Assembly (NCBI GenBank): GCA_016208305.1
Contig: JACQYI010000014.1
Location: 32,659 to 96,658, forward strand
Length of the DNA stretch: 64,000 bases
Source: Oscillatoriophycideae cyanobacterium NC_groundwater_1537_Pr4_S-0.65um_50_18
Lineage (GTDB): Bacteria; Cyanobacteriota; Cyanobacteriia; Elainellales; Elainellaceae
Reading direction: 5' to 3'
Shown here: in pieces, positions 36,793-46,659 of the stretch
Layout of the letters: each line of letters starts with the position of its first letter
How positions within the stretch are numbered: the first letter of the stretch is position 1
The notes under the pieces: model-generated
Seen by the model: the letters and a program-made list of their open reading frames with translations, nothing else
The model's database searches: none
What the model was told of the DNA's origin: nothing
Position numbers and translations under genes: made by a program

Positions 36793-37215
36793 CTAACGGT
36801 TTTGCCTTAGCTGCGACAACTGTTGCAGCTGTTGACTCTGCTGTTCTGCTTGCATCGTTAAAGCATCAAAAACTAAATCACATAGCTCAAATAGAAACGG
36901 GTTAGCAATGCGATAGTAGACGCAGACCCCGCGTTGCTCTCGCGCAACTACGCCTGCTTGAGTTAACATCTTCAGATGTTTAGAGACGTTGGCCTGCCCT
37001 AATTGAGTCTCTTCAATAATTTCAGTCACGTTTTTAGCGCTGGCTTTGAGCGAACACACGATCTGAAGGCGACTAACTTCTGACAAAACTTTGAAGAAAT
37101 CTGCCATCAGACTTAATGCTTCAGGCGTAAGTTTGGAAATGCTGCTCTCATCCACTCTTTCTTGAACGGCAACGGATTTTTTAGCTGTCTTTATCGGCAT
37201 GAGCTTTGCAGGCAT
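36793..37215 (-). CDS. ArsR-family regulator with BigR/SqrR-like cysteine
   Basis: A 140-residue winged-helix repressor: FFKVLSEVSRLQIVCSLKASAKNVTEIIEETQLGQANVSKHLKMLTQAGVVAREQRGVCVYYRI, with a Gln-rich tail. Cys54 in RLQIVCSL aligns with the sulfane-sulfur-sensing Cys of BigR/SqrR (RLLILCLL), and Cys112 near the C-terminal helix could be its partner. Spacing differs slightly from those proteins, so persulfide sensing is only inference. It is alone and convergent with the VOC gene; a target could be the sqr operon in this window. Confidence 0.88.
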   Translation of the reverse strand: MPAKLMPIKTAKKSVAVQERVDESSISKLTPEALSLMADFFKVLSEVSRLQIVCSLKASAKNVTEIIEETQLGQANVSKHLKMLTQAGVVAREQRGVCVYYRIANPFLFELCDLVFDALTMQAEQQSQQLQQLSQLRQNR

Positions 37216-37371
37216 GGAAAGAATTTCACAACTTAATGAGTTATTCGTATCATTATATTACCACACGGTAGTACAATCCTGTGGAATTCAGCAAGTCCCT
37301 TTAGCGCAGATCGCACTTCAGCACCAATAAGGTATGCTTTGTCTGCTCAACGCTTAAAAACTCTTAAAATG

Positions 37372-39831
37372 TCATAAATTTGCTAATCTCTTACTCAACT
37401 TGTTGATTAAATGAATAGGCGATCGCTTTGGAAAGACGGGGCTAGCAGGGTAAGGAGATTGAATAATGTTTAGAACTTGGGATGACCAGCGCAAGCGATC
37501 CTCCGCTGGAATAACGGGATGATTGAGAATGTTTTGAATGAGTGCCATCAGCTGTTGAGAACGTTCATCGGCACTCACGCCAGCGGAGCCAGCGTCTTTC
37601 GCTGTGGTCGCAGTTGTAGGCGTGATCTCATACCCTGCCGAAATAGAATGGAAGTTAGCACATTCATCTTTTGAAGGTGTTTCAGCTAAGCTACTGAGCA
37701 CCACTCGTTCCACTTCCTCCAGGGTAGTCATGCCCTGAGCCACAAGTTGCAAGCTATAGTCAGCCAGAGTTTTCATGCCAGCCGATCGGGCTGTGTCTCG
37801 CAGTTGATCGACAGACGCTCCTTCGAGGATCAAGCCTTTTAAGTTTCGATCCATCACCATTAACTCATAAACGCCCAAACGGCCGTGATAGCCTGTTCCC
37901 TTGCAGGTTGAACAGATATCCTTCCCTTGGGCGCTAGCGTTTTGAATGTCCTCAGAAGACAGGGTTCTGGCTCGGTAGATTAAGCCTGTAGGACAGGAGA
38001 GATTAAACTGCCGTAGCGATTGTAAATCACTCGCGGTTGGGCGGTAAGGCTCCCGGCATTTAGGGCAGACATGGCGCACTAGCCGCTGGGATAAGATACC
38101 TAATAGACAACTGGCAAGCCTGAAAGGCTCAATGCCCAGCTCTTGCAGTCGGGTGACCGTGGTAGGAGCATCATTCGTATGCAGGGTACTAAAAACCAGG
38201 TGCCCTGTGAGAGCAGTTTCGATCGTGACTTTTGCCGTTTCTTGATCGCGGACTTCACCAACTAAAATCACATCAGGATCTTGACGCAGCAAAGCTCTTA
38301 AGACCTTGGGAAAATCTAATCCCTTCTCCCGCATGACTTGAACCTGGGAAATACCGGGCAAGGTATACTCAATCGGATCTTCAACCGTACAGATGTTGAT
38401 GTGGGGACTGTTTTTTTCAGCGAGTGTAGCGTAAAGCGTTGTACTTTTGCCAGAACCCGTTGGGCCAGTCACCAAAATTAAACCAAAGGGAGAACGAGCC
38501 ATGTTTCGCAGCTGCTGCAACACGGTGGCATCCGTAATGAGAGTATCCAGCATCAGATCTGCTGTACCGCTTCTTAACACCCGCAGTACTACTTTTTCCC
38601 CATAGGAGGTGGGAAGAGTACTGACGCGCAGCCCAACTTTTTGATCTTGTAGCTTCAGGCTAATTTGTCCATCCTGAGGAATTCGCCGCTCAGCAATGTC
38701 TAGGTTAGCCAGGATTTTAATTCGAGAGATGATAGCAGGGATCGAGAAGCTAGGGAGGGGAGGCCAACCTACGCTCAAAATTCCATCTTTGCGAAAGCGA
38801 ATTTGTAAACTGGTTTCTTGCGGCTCAAAATGAATGTCTGAAGCCCCCTCTTTTAAGGCTTTGTATAAAATAACGTTAACCAACGACACCACTGGGTGTG
38901 ATGTGGCCGCTTGCAACGATGCAGAGAGATCCACTTCTGGGCTAGCTACTTTGATCGGAGTGGGTAGGCTAGACAGGTCAAACCCTTGAAGTTCTAAAGC
39001 TTCAAGATCAGGTAGAGAATCTTCCAGTTTGGGTAGAGGGAGGGAGGACAGTCGTTGCGGCGATCGCAATCCTCCAGAGGGGCCAGAGGTTCGCCTCACT
39101 GAGACATCTGATGAGGAGGCAACCGATCGTGAACCTCTGTCCAAGATTTGATGTACTAGGTGATAGTAATCTTCTGCTGTGATCACCATTGGACAGAGCA
39201 CCAGCCCATGCCGCTGGAAAATATAGTTCAAGCTATTGGTGGCTTCAAGATTACTAGGGTCAATCATTCCCACCCACAGTTGGGACACATCAGTTGAATC
39301 TTGTCTAAGGGGCACCAGATGATAGTAATCGCAGAGATGTAGGGGAATTAAATGTTGAAGGCATTGATAGATCCAAGAAAAGTCTACGGTATGACGAGCC
39401 GGATCAAAACATTCCACGCCGTAGAGGATCTTGAGTTCCAGCCGTTCCTGTTGGCGATACTGGTTTATCTGCTGGGCTGAGAGGGACTTGCCAACCACAG
39501 TTTCCAGGGTTTCAAAAATGGAGCATTGAAGAGCCTGGCTTGTTTGCCAAGCTTGCTGGAGTTGTTGAAAAGTCGCATAGCCAGATCGGATCAGCGATCG
39601 CCATACGGGTAGCCTAATATGGTCAGGAGCTGTGCGGGAGGAAATAAAATCACTAAACGTCTCCATACGGGTGGTTTTCCCTCTCAATTTTCCTGCGGGC
39701 TGTTGCGAGTTCACAAGGTATCTTTCCGCTAGCGGCGAATCCACCAAAAGTTGTTCACTTAGTATGCCTGTAGCAACTGCATACGTATCAGCTAAAGTAG
39801 AAATCTTTTGGCTGCTCAGAATCCAATGCAT
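37372..39831 (-). CDS. GspE/PilB-type secretion or pilus assembly ATPase
   Basis: An 819-residue ATPase. An N-terminal region (residues 30-270) is followed by a linker and then the catalytic core. The core has the Asp box SDIHFEPQ, Walker A GPTGSGKST, HINICTVEDPIEY, Walker B LRQDPDVILVGEVRD and the His box TGHLVFSTLHTND. The zinc tetracysteine motif CPKC then CSTC ends it. Type II secretion and type IV pilus extension ATPases share this layout. A 90-residue C-terminal tail follows, which partly derives from a short GC-palindrome insertion (37580-37620). ATG 39831 is preferred; GTG 39864 is an alternative. No other pilus or secretion genes are adjacent. Confidence 0.88.
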   Translation of the reverse strand: MHWILSSQKISTLADTYAVATGILSEQLLVDSPLAERYLVNSQQPAGKLRGKTTRMETFSDFISSRTAPDHIRLPVWRSLIRSGYATFQQLQQAWQTSQALQCSIFETLETVVGKSLSAQQINQYRQQERLELKILYGVECFDPARHTVDFSWIYQCLQHLIPLHLCDYYHLVPLRQDSTDVSQLWVGMIDPSNLEATNSLNYIFQRHGLVLCPMVITAEDYYHLVHQILDRGSRSVASSSDVSVRRTSGPSGGLRSPQRLSSLPLPKLEDSLPDLEALELQGFDLSSLPTPIKVASPEVDLSASLQAATSHPVVSLVNVILYKALKEGASDIHFEPQETSLQIRFRKDGILSVGWPPLPSFSIPAIISRIKILANLDIAERRIPQDGQISLKLQDQKVGLRVSTLPTSYGEKVVLRVLRSGTADLMLDTLITDATVLQQLRNMARSPFGLILVTGPTGSGKSTTLYATLAEKNSPHINICTVEDPIEYTLPGISQVQVMREKGLDFPKVLRALLRQDPDVILVGEVRDQETAKVTIETALTGHLVFSTLHTNDAPTTVTRLQELGIEPFRLASCLLGILSQRLVRHVCPKCREPYRPTASDLQSLRQFNLSCPTGLIYRARTLSSEDIQNASAQGKDICSTCKGTGYHGRLGVYELMVMDRNLKGLILEGASVDQLRDTARSAGMKTLADYSLQLVAQGMTTLEEVERVVLSSLAETPSKDECANFHSISAGYEITPTTATTAKDAGSAGVSADERSQQLMALIQNILNHPVIPAEDRLRWSSQVLNIIQSPYPASPVFPKRSPIHLINKLSKRLANL

Positions 39832-40052
39832 TAAAGAACCCTGGTAGGTTTTCTTATATCCCACATTCCGCAGGTAAGAATTTAGACTAAGGTATTTTTG
39901 ACTTCTACCTAGCCATGAGTGCAGCCCCTAACGAGATTCAAGTTCAAGCTCTTGACCCTTTGAGCATTGTTATTAGGACGAGCCTTGGACGTGCTTTTAG
40001 GCTACTATCATATGCATGCTTGAATAGTATTTACGTAGATATGTGTAAAGTT

Positions 40053-40145
40053 GATGGACTGACGATACTCTTGAAACCATGATTCTTGCGTAGGTTAGCG
40101 TCAGCATCACCCAACAAAATCTTGCTGTTGTTAGGTTTCACGTTG
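40053..40145. repeat. dispersed intergenic repeat, copy 3
   Basis: This segment shares GACTGAC, TTGAAACCATGATTCTTGC and CTTGCTGTTGTTAGGTTTCA with copy 1 and adds a common cyanobacterial repeat core, GTAGGTTAGCGTCAGCATCA. The 405-bp gap 39865-40269 holds no gene. Confidence 0.5.
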
Positions 40146-40269
40146 TTCAACTCAACCTACAGAAAAGATCGATCAGGCAATCAGATGTGTAAAATCTAAT
40201 CTATTTTTTCTTCTTGGAAGTGATATATAAGCGATACAATTTAAGACGGAATTGAGAAAATACCGTGAC

Positions 40270-41358
40270 CTATTTACGTTGGGATCGCACAGGAATCTCT
40301 ACCGTAAACTCAGCGCCCTGCCCTAAAGAGGAACTGCACTTTAAAGTGCCTTTATGTCTATCCGTAATGACCTGATAGCTAATAGACAAACCTAGACCCG
40401 TACCTTTGCCCACAGGCTTTGTAGTGAAAAACGGATCAAATAACTTTTGCTGGACTTGCTCTGAAATACCGGGGCCATTGTCAGCAATGCGAATTCGGAT
40501 GCGATCGGAGTTGAGAACTTCTGTCCAAATAGTAATTGATGGTGCTGAATGTTGGGTTATTTTGATGCCCTCTTCTAGTGCATCAATGGCATTGGCCAAC
40601 AAATTCATAAAAACCTGGTTAAGCTGTCCGGCATAGCACTCTACGCTAGGCAATGGACTGTAGTGCTTGATGACCTCGATCGCAGGACGGTCTGACTTTG
40701 CTTTGAGGCGATTTTGCAAAATCATAAGCGTGCTATCAATACCTTCGTGAATGTTGACTTCCTTCACCTCAGCCTCATCCATGCGCGAGAAGCTGCGCAG
40801 AGACAAAACAATTTTTTGGATGCGTTCAGTCCCCATTTTCATGGAGGCCAAAAGGCTGGGCAAATCTTCCATGAGAAAGTCAATGTCCATTGCCTCGGCT
40901 TCTGTCTGAATTTCAACCGTAGGCTGAGGATAGTGCTTCTGATATAGCGCCAACAATTTTGTCAGGTCTTGGATATACGCCTTAGCGTAAGAGAGGTTGC
41001 CCGATATAAAATTAACGGGATTATTAATTTCGTGGGCGACTCCTGCTACCAATTGTCCTAAGCTTGACATCTTCTCTGCTTGCACAATCTGAGCTTGGTT
41101 TTGCCGCAGTTGCTTGAGGGTTTCGCTGAATTGCCGCGCTTGCGCTGTTGCTGCATCTGTTAAAGCCTGCTGCTGGGCTTGCGCTTCCTCTAATTGTTCC
41201 GCAAGCTGTTGGCGTTGGGCTTCAACCTGTTGATAATCAGCATGAGCCTTTTGCAATTCGATTTCAGTAGCGGCAAGTCGGGCTGTAAAGGCATGGCAAA
41301 GAGTTTGCCAGCATTCCTGCTGACCCTCAGTCATCAGTAGGCAGGTCGTTATATCCAT
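40270..41358 (-). CDS. soluble sensor histidine kinase
   Basis: A 362-residue protein with a long Gln/Ala-rich coiled coil (residues 30-95) feeding a kinase core. The phospho-acceptor region is [23 protein letters not shown]-binding boxes are [34 protein letters not shown] and [11 protein letters not shown]. It is of the cyanobacterial 'ATP-binding region' class without a membrane sensor. It is closely related to the kinase part of the gene at 59708-61006. No partner is adjacent. Confidence 0.9.
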   Translation of the reverse strand: MDITTCLLMTEGQQECWQTLCHAFTARLAATEIELQKAHADYQQVEAQRQQLAEQLEEAQAQQQALTDAATAQARQFSETLKQLRQNQAQIVQAEKMSSLGQLVAGVAHEINNPVNFISGNLSYAKAYIQDLTKLLALYQKHYPQPTVEIQTEAEAMDIDFLMEDLPSLLASMKMGTERIQKIVLSLRSFSRMDEAEVKEVNIHEGIDSTLMILQNRLKAKSDRPAIEVIKHYSPLPSVECYAGQLNQVFMNLLANAIDALEEGIKITQHSAPSITIWTEVLNSDRIRIRIADNGPGISEQVQQKLFDPFFTTKPVGKGTGLGLSISYQVITDRHKGTLKCSSSLGQGAEFTVEIPVRSQRK

Positions 41359-41423
41359 CGGTGTATTTTATGTATCGAGCCTAACAATTTATTCAGTCTA
41401 TGTTTAAGCTATCTGCGACTGTC

Positions 41424-41592
41424 TTAGAGGATGTTTAAAAAGTGGTCGGCTGTAATTTTAGGCACCTGTTGATCCCCCCTGCCCCCCTTAAAAAGGGGGG
41501 AAATGAATTCAAAGTCCCCCTTTTTAAGGGGGATTTAGGGGGGATCTGAAACGTTTCGCTACCCATAGTTGGACTTTTCAAACATCCTCTTA
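41424..41592. mobile_element. MITE-like element A, copy 2 (intact)
   Basis: Ends TTAGAGGATGTTTAAAAAGT and ACTTTTCAAACATCCTCTTA are inverted repeats. The 169-bp element has internal CCCCC/GGGGG hairpins and no coding capacity. Its right end (41590-41592) provides the stop codon of the pentapeptide gene. Confidence 0.8.
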
Positions 41593-42444
41593 GGACACCA
41601 GAGATTCATGAGCAGCCAAGTAAGCTCCACGGGCGATCGGATCAAAACATCGAGGAAATTGAGTATCTTCTGTGTATATCGCCCGCTCCAAATTAGCGCC
41701 ATCTAGGCTAGCATCGCGCAGATCAGCACTACTCAAATCCGCAGCCCGTAAGACTGTCCAAGTCAAAATTGCTGAGCGTAAATGGACGGCACTCAGGTTT
41801 GCAGCAGTGAGGTTGGTTGCCTGTAAATTAGCGCCATTTAACTTTGCCCCACTCAAGTTGACGCCACTGAGATCAGCATCCTGCAAATCAACACCATTCA
41901 AATAAGCTTCGTTGAGGTTGATTCCGTTAAAGATTGCTCCCTGTAGCGTAGAACCACTCAGTCGGGCACCTCGCAGGTTAGCCCAACTCAAATTTGCGCC
42001 CGCTAGATTTGCACCCCGCAGGTTAATGCCTCGTAAGTCTGCTCCGCAAAAATTGACGGCCTGTAGGTTCGCTTCACGCAGGTTGGCTCCCGCTAAGATG
42101 GCGCCACTCAATTTTGCGCCACTGAGATTTGCCCGTACCAGTAAAGCTCCTTTTAAGTTTGCTTTTGTCAAATCGGCACAGCTCAGGTTTGCGTGGCTGA
42201 GTTTGGCAAAGCTAAGATCGGCTCTGCTCATGAAAGCCTGATGAAAATCAATCTCTGTTAAATTTGCTCTGGAAAAGTTGGCGGCAGCAAGATATGCAGA
42301 GGGCAAACTGGCTTCAGTGAGATTAGCACCTTCCAAAACAATGTTGGCTAGGTTAGCTCCTGACAAGCTAGTTTTGGTGAGGTCAACCCCGCTGAAATCT
42401 CGTCGGCCTTCTAGATATTCTTGTAGAAGTTCGTAATCGTACAT
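41590..42444 (-). CDS. pentapeptide-repeat protein
   Basis: A 284-residue protein made almost entirely of A(N/D)LxX repeats (residues about 18-262, over 45 units such as ANLTE, ADLSF, ANLKG). These are predicted to fold as a right-handed quadrilateral beta-helix. N-terminal YDYELLQEYLEGRRDFSG is a typical cap. Function is unknown; such proteins are abundant in cyanobacteria. The stop codon TAA is formed by the end of the adjacent MITE, so the natural C-terminus may have been altered. Confidence 0.92.
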   Translation of the reverse strand: MYDYELLQEYLEGRRDFSGVDLTKTSLSGANLANIVLEGANLTEASLPSAYLAAANFSRANLTEIDFHQAFMSRADLSFAKLSHANLSCADLTKANLKGALLVRANLSGAKLSGAILAGANLREANLQAVNFCGADLRGINLRGANLAGANLSWANLRGARLSGSTLQGAIFNGINLNEAYLNGVDLQDADLSGVNLSGAKLNGANLQATNLTAANLSAVHLRSAILTWTVLRAADLSSADLRDASLDGANLERAIYTEDTQFPRCFDPIARGAYLAAHESLVS

Positions 42445-42905
42445 TTTCTACCTCCAGAGCTTCGTGGGAACTAGCCTTCAAGGCTTAATATTCCCTTAAT
42501 GACCTAAGGCAGTAAAAGTCTAGTCCAATTTGATACAAAGTTTAATTAATAGTGCGATCGCCCGATCTTACGGTGCTAAGCCTGATTCAAGCTGCCTTTT
42601 CTAGGCAAGATAGGAAATTCTTTCTCGAACCACTGCACCTTTCTTTACCCGTACAGACGCTAACAATGGGTAAGCAATACACTATTGATCCTGTCACGCT
42701 TGCCTCATGCTGCACCGCACGGTTGACTTCAGAGAAAACTTCCCTCAATATGGCAAACTGTTCTTTCTCTCTAGCGGTCGATGCTCTGGTGACTCAATGC
42801 GTTCAATATCAATAAGGAGAATCATTTCAGGCAAAAGGGATGTACAACGAGATCGCCTGAAATAATTGTGGCCTGGAACGATTGAGAACAAGTCTAGGAG
42901 AGCAG
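42445..42905. other. intergenic, no supported gene
   Basis: The divergent promoter region between the pentapeptide and aldo/keto reductase genes. Short open frames on both strands (42552-42815 and 42745-43032) overlap each other and lack family signs. Confidence 0.5.
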
Positions 42906-43868
42906 ATGATAGCACGCGCATCGAACTCAGAAATGCATTACCGAGTTTTGGGTAACACCGGAGAGAAGGTCTCGGCGATCGGTTTAGGAGGGTGGCATCT
43001 GAGCTTAAAACATGTGGATGAGTCCCTGGCAATCCGAATTGTTCGCAGTGCGATCGATCGAGGCATCACCTTCATGGACAACTGTTGGGATTACAACGGT
43101 GGAGTCAGCGAGATGCGTATGGGAAAAGCCTTGCGTGAGGGCTACCGCGATAAAGTGTTTCTGATGACAAAAATTGATGGCCGCTCTAAGCAAGAAGCTA
43201 CCAGACAGCTTGACGAATCGCTACAACGCCTGCAAGTAGACCACATTGACCTTGTTCAGCACCACGAGATTCTTCGGTATGAAGATCCCCATCGCGTCTT
43301 TGACGAAGAGGGGGCGAACGCGGCTCTGGTAGAGGCACAGGCGGCAGGTAAGCTGCGGTACATCGGATTTACTGGACATAAAGACCCGCAAATTCATTTA
43401 CATATGCTGGAAGTTGCTGCCCTTCACGGCTTTCAGTTTGCTACAGCTCAGATGCCGCTAAATGTCATGGATGCTCACTACCGCAGCTTTGCCAAGTTGG
43501 TGGTGCCAGAACTGGTCAAACAAAATATTGGAATTCTGGGTATGAAGAGTATGGCAAATGGTATTTTGCTGAAGTCTAATACGGTTACACCTATTGAATG
43601 TCTGCACTATGCTCTCAACCTTCCTACATCAGTTGTGATCACTGGAATGGATAGCTTAGAGATCCTCGATCAAGCATTTGAAGCGATTCGAACATTTCAG
43701 CCTATGGATGATCAGCAGGTGCGATCGCTATTGTCTAAAACAGCGGCGGCAGGGGCACGCGGCGAATTTGAACCCTTTAAAACCTCATCCATTTTCGATG
43801 GAACTGCTCAACATCCAGATTGGCTAGGAGAGGAGCCACAACGCATTCAGCAATTGATGTCAGCTTAG
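42906..43868 (+). CDS. aldo/keto reductase
   Basis: A 320-residue NADPH-type reductase: GLGGWHL, active-site segment ITFMDNCWDYNGGVSE (Asp and Tyr), FLMTKID (Lys) and IDLVQHHE (His), the usual tetrad. Cofactor-binding motifs lie in the C-terminal half. It reduces aldehydes or ketones. ATG 42906 has AGGAG upstream and is preferred to the TTG at 42882. A C-terminal extension (PFKTSSIFDGTAQHPDWLG) is unusual but typical of a bacterial subgroup. Confidence 0.9.
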   Translation: MIARASNSEMHYRVLGNTGEKVSAIGLGGWHLSLKHVDESLAIRIVRSAIDRGITFMDNCWDYNGGVSEMRMGKALREGYRDKVFLMTKIDGRSKQEATRQLDESLQRLQVDHIDLVQHHEILRYEDPHRVFDEEGANAALVEAQAAGKLRYIGFTGHKDPQIHLHMLEVAALHGFQFATAQMPLNVMDAHYRSFAKLVVPELVKQNIGILGMKSMANGILLKSNTVTPIECLHYALNLPTSVVITGMDSLEILDQAFEAIRTFQPMDDQQVRSLLSKTAAAGARGEFEPFKTSSIFDGTAQHPDWLGEEPQRIQQLMSA

Positions 43869-43997
43869 CTTGAGGAGGGGAGGCGATCGTATGGCTTGAG
43901 GTTTACAACATGAGTAGAGAGTTGCTTTTCGGCAAGCAAGGCATTAATATGATTCAATCACTGTTTAGCGATTAAACGATTGAAGCGATTAATACAT

Positions 43998-45119
43998 ATG
44001 CTGCAATTAGCGCAGATCCCAGTTCCAAAGGCACCACTCCCCCCCCTCAAAATTAGACATCACATTGCCCATTACCCTGTTGTTCAAGGAGCAATGGCTG
44101 TTCGAGTATCGGGTGCCAATTTGGCAGGAGCCGTTGCTAATGCAGGAGGTGTGGGTGTTATCTCATCTCTGGGATTAGGGTTAAATTCTTCCTACTCTAG
44201 CAATCAACCCAAACGGGGCAGTTTTTTTGAGGCCAATCAACTGGCGTTAATTGAGGAACTGCAAAAAGCGCGTGCCCTTAGTCCTACTGGAATCATTGGA
44301 GTTAATGTCTTAGTTGCAACAAAAGACTACCCTACCATTGCCCAAACGGCTGCTGAAAATGGGGCTAATTTAATCATTACAGCCGCAGGACTGCCCTTAA
44401 ATTTACCGGACTACACAGCAAATCATCCCGAAGTCGCTTTAGTGCCGATGGTGTGCGGGTTAGAAGCTGTACAAACGATCTGTCGAACCTGGCAGGAAAA
44501 GTATGATCGACTGCCCGATGCATTCATTGTAGAAAATTCTAAAACCGTTGGCGGACATATAGGTACTACCTGCGAGAATCCCAATAGTGGAATTGAGTAT
44601 TTGATTCCTCAAATCCAAAACTACCTGCAAAATCATCTAAAAGTAGATATTCCATTGATTGCAGCCGGGGGAGTTTGGAATCGATCGGATGTTGAACGAA
44701 TGTTGGCGCTAGGAGCCAGTGGTGTACAAGTCGGTACTCGCTTTATCACTACTGAAGAATGTGATGCCGATCGCCGCTATAAAGAGGTTCATCTCAACGC
44801 CAGATCACAGGATGTAGTCGTTGTGCCTAGTCCTGTGGGTAAGCCTGCGAGAGCTTTACACAATGTGTTTGCAGAAAAAGCGATCGCTGCGTCTCCCAAT
44901 CTAGAACGACGTTGTATTGCCAATTGCCTACAAAGCTGTCTATGTCGAGATGGCCGTCAGTCGTATTGTATTCTTCAAGCTCTCGCAAATGCGGCAGGTG
45001 GCGATGTAGAAAATGGCTTGATCTTTTCTGGAGCCAACGTTGGACGGGCAGAGCGAATTTTATCCGTCGCTGAAGTGATGGCAGAGTTAACTAGCGTACA
45101 GGAAACCCTTCCCGATTAA
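43998..45119 (+). CDS. nitronate monooxygenase / FabK-like FMN enzyme
   Basis: A 373-residue TIM-barrel FMN protein. Its motifs are VVQGAMAVRVSGANLAGAVANAGGVGVI, GVNVLVATKDY, NSKTVGGHIG (catalytic His), IAAGGVWNRSDVERMLALGASGVQVGTRF and the C-terminal FSGANVGRAERI. It oxidises nitronates or acts as an enoyl reductase-like enzyme. The Cys-rich segment RRCIANCLQSCLCRDGRQSYC (residues about 313-333) is an added feature that may bind metal or Fe-S. Three genes follow closely on the same strand. Confidence 0.85.
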   Translation: MLQLAQIPVPKAPLPPLKIRHHIAHYPVVQGAMAVRVSGANLAGAVANAGGVGVISSLGLGLNSSYSSNQPKRGSFFEANQLALIEELQKARALSPTGIIGVNVLVATKDYPTIAQTAAENGANLIITAAGLPLNLPDYTANHPEVALVPMVCGLEAVQTICRTWQEKYDRLPDAFIVENSKTVGGHIGTTCENPNSGIEYLIPQIQNYLQNHLKVDIPLIAAGGVWNRSDVERMLALGASGVQVGTRFITTEECDADRRYKEVHLNARSQDVVVVPSPVGKPARALHNVFAEKAIAASPNLERRCIANCLQSCLCRDGRQSYCILQALANAAGGDVENGLIFSGANVGRAERILSVAEVMAELTSVQETLPD

Positions 45120-45135
45120 TAGCAAGTTTTAAATT

Positions 45136-45438
45136 ATGCATGCGCTTTCAATTCCAACCTGGATAATTCACCTCTTAAGCGTGTTTGAATGGACAGCCGC
45201 CATTTGGCTGGTGTGGATTTATGCAGATGTTAGCCAAAATCGTATCTGGAAAGGTTTTGCGATGGCTATGCTCCCTGCATTAGCTAGCGCAATTTGCGTT
45301 TGCACCTGGCATTTCTTTGATAATAATCCCTCGTTAGCATGGCTAGGAATAGTGCAGGCCACAATGACATTGATAGGAAACTGCACGCTGATGATAGCAG
45401 CATGGTTGCTTTGGCAGCGATCGCTGACCGTTGAGTAA
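45136..45438 (+). CDS. DUF2499 membrane protein
   Basis: A 100-residue protein with three membrane segments (LSIPTWIIHLLSVFEWTAAIWLVWIYA, AMLPALASAICVCTWHFF, MTLIGNCTLMIAAWLLW). It matches DUF2499, a family conserved in cyanobacteria and plastid-bearing plants. It lies 16 bp after the nitronate-monooxygenase-like gene and 22 bp before the DUF3593 gene. Function unknown, likely thylakoid-related. Confidence 0.8.
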   Translation: MHALSIPTWIIHLLSVFEWTAAIWLVWIYADVSQNRIWKGFAMAMLPALASAICVCTWHFFDNNPSLAWLGIVQATMTLIGNCTLMIAAWLLWQRSLTVE

Positions 45439-45460
45439 TAGTGTGGGAGTGGTAGATTAA

Positions 45461-45763
45461 GTGATTTCTAAAGACCTTCTATTTGCACTTTCTCTGTTGC
45501 CTTATCTTGCTTTCCTTGCGTTTTTTACCCGCTCAAAGCAAGCGCCTTCCTTGGCGCTCATCGGATTTTATTTCACGTTAATCTTTGTGGGTGTCACGAT
45601 TTCGGCTGGAATTTATACAAAGGTTGTCTATGAAGAGTCTCTAGCCAATGTGGATTGGCTCCACGGTATTGCCGAATCTTTCTTGACGATTTCAAATACT
45701 CTGATTGTTTTAGGGTTTCGTCAGGCCATCTCTCATGGTAACTACACAAAGCTTAGTAAATAA
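45461..45763 (+). CDS. DUF3593 membrane protein
   Basis: A 100-residue protein with three hydrophobic segments (LLFALSLLPYLAFLAFF, ALIGFYFTLIFVGVTISAGIY, a C-terminal one). It matches DUF3593, which is often the neighbour of DUF2499 in cyanobacteria and is likewise conserved in plants. GTG start at 45461. Probably co-transcribed with the previous gene. Confidence 0.8.
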   Translation: MISKDLLFALSLLPYLAFLAFFTRSKQAPSLALIGFYFTLIFVGVTISAGIYTKVVYEESLANVDWLHGIAESFLTISNTLIVLGFRQAISHGNYTKLSK

Positions 45764-45894
45764 GCTCAATTATCTTGCGATCGCCCAACCCCGTTAGAAG
45801 CTGTTGGAACTGACGCGATCGCCTTTCCTCACAAGTTCCTCAAATTCCTTTTCCATAATGCGGGTTAAAGTATAATCTTCATTTTGGGCAGGCG

Positions 45895-46659
45895 ATGACT
45901 GAGTTAACCTCTTTTCAAGCAAAACCTCCGTTGACAACAATCCATATAACCGTCGAAGAGCTATTGAGGCGGTATGTAGAGGGTGAACGAGCGTTTAAAA
46001 GAGTGAACTTACGTGAAGTTGATTTGCACAATGCTCATCTACAGGGTGTAAATCTCAGTCAAGCAGATTTGCGGCAAGCGCGCTTGGGAAAAACGGACTT
46101 CAGTCAAGCTAGCTTCCAAGGAGCAGACTTGAGTGAAGCGATTCTATGGGGAACAGATTTGAGTCAAGCAGATTTGTGTAGAGCCATTCTGCGAGAGGCC
46201 GATTTGAGTGGTGCTTGGCTGAGTTACGCCAATCTAGAGCAATCGAACTTGAGTAAAGCCATCTTGGGAGGGGCAAACCTAGTGCATGCTAGGTTATCGG
46301 GTGCCCATTTGTTCGAAGCAGACTTGCGTCCTATGTCTGGCCAGATAACGGATCTGAGTTATGCCATCTTAAGCCATGCAGACTTGTGCTATGCCTATTT
46401 AAGTGGAGCCATGTTACGTGAGGCAAATCTGGAAGGTGCCAAGCTTTGCCGTGCTCATTTGCATCGAACTCTCCAGCAGGGAATGAAACCAACCGATTTA
46501 AGTGACGCTAGCTTGTGTGGAGCAGACCTGAGCTACGCCAATTTAACAGGGGCTATTTTACGTAGAGCAAATTTGAGAGATGCCGATTTGACAGATACTG
46601 TACTGACGGACGTAGATCTTCAGGGAGCAATCATGCCGGATGGTTCGGTACATGAGTGA
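45895..46659 (+). CDS. pentapeptide-repeat protein
   Basis: A 254-residue protein with an N-terminal cap (ITVEELLRRYVEGERAFKRVNLREVDLHN) and A(D/N)LSX repeats from about residue 45 to the end. A short break occurs near residues 143-150 and again near 193-200 (LHRTLQQGMKPTD). Related in layout to the protein at 41590 but on the opposite strand. Function unknown. Confidence 0.9.
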   Translation: MTELTSFQAKPPLTTIHITVEELLRRYVEGERAFKRVNLREVDLHNAHLQGVNLSQADLRQARLGKTDFSQASFQGADLSEAILWGTDLSQADLCRAILREADLSGAWLSYANLEQSNLSKAILGGANLVHARLSGAHLFEADLRPMSGQITDLSYAILSHADLCYAYLSGAMLREANLEGAKLCRAHLHRTLQQGMKPTDLSDASLCGADLSYANLTGAILRRANLRDADLTDTVLTDVDLQGAIMPDGSVHE

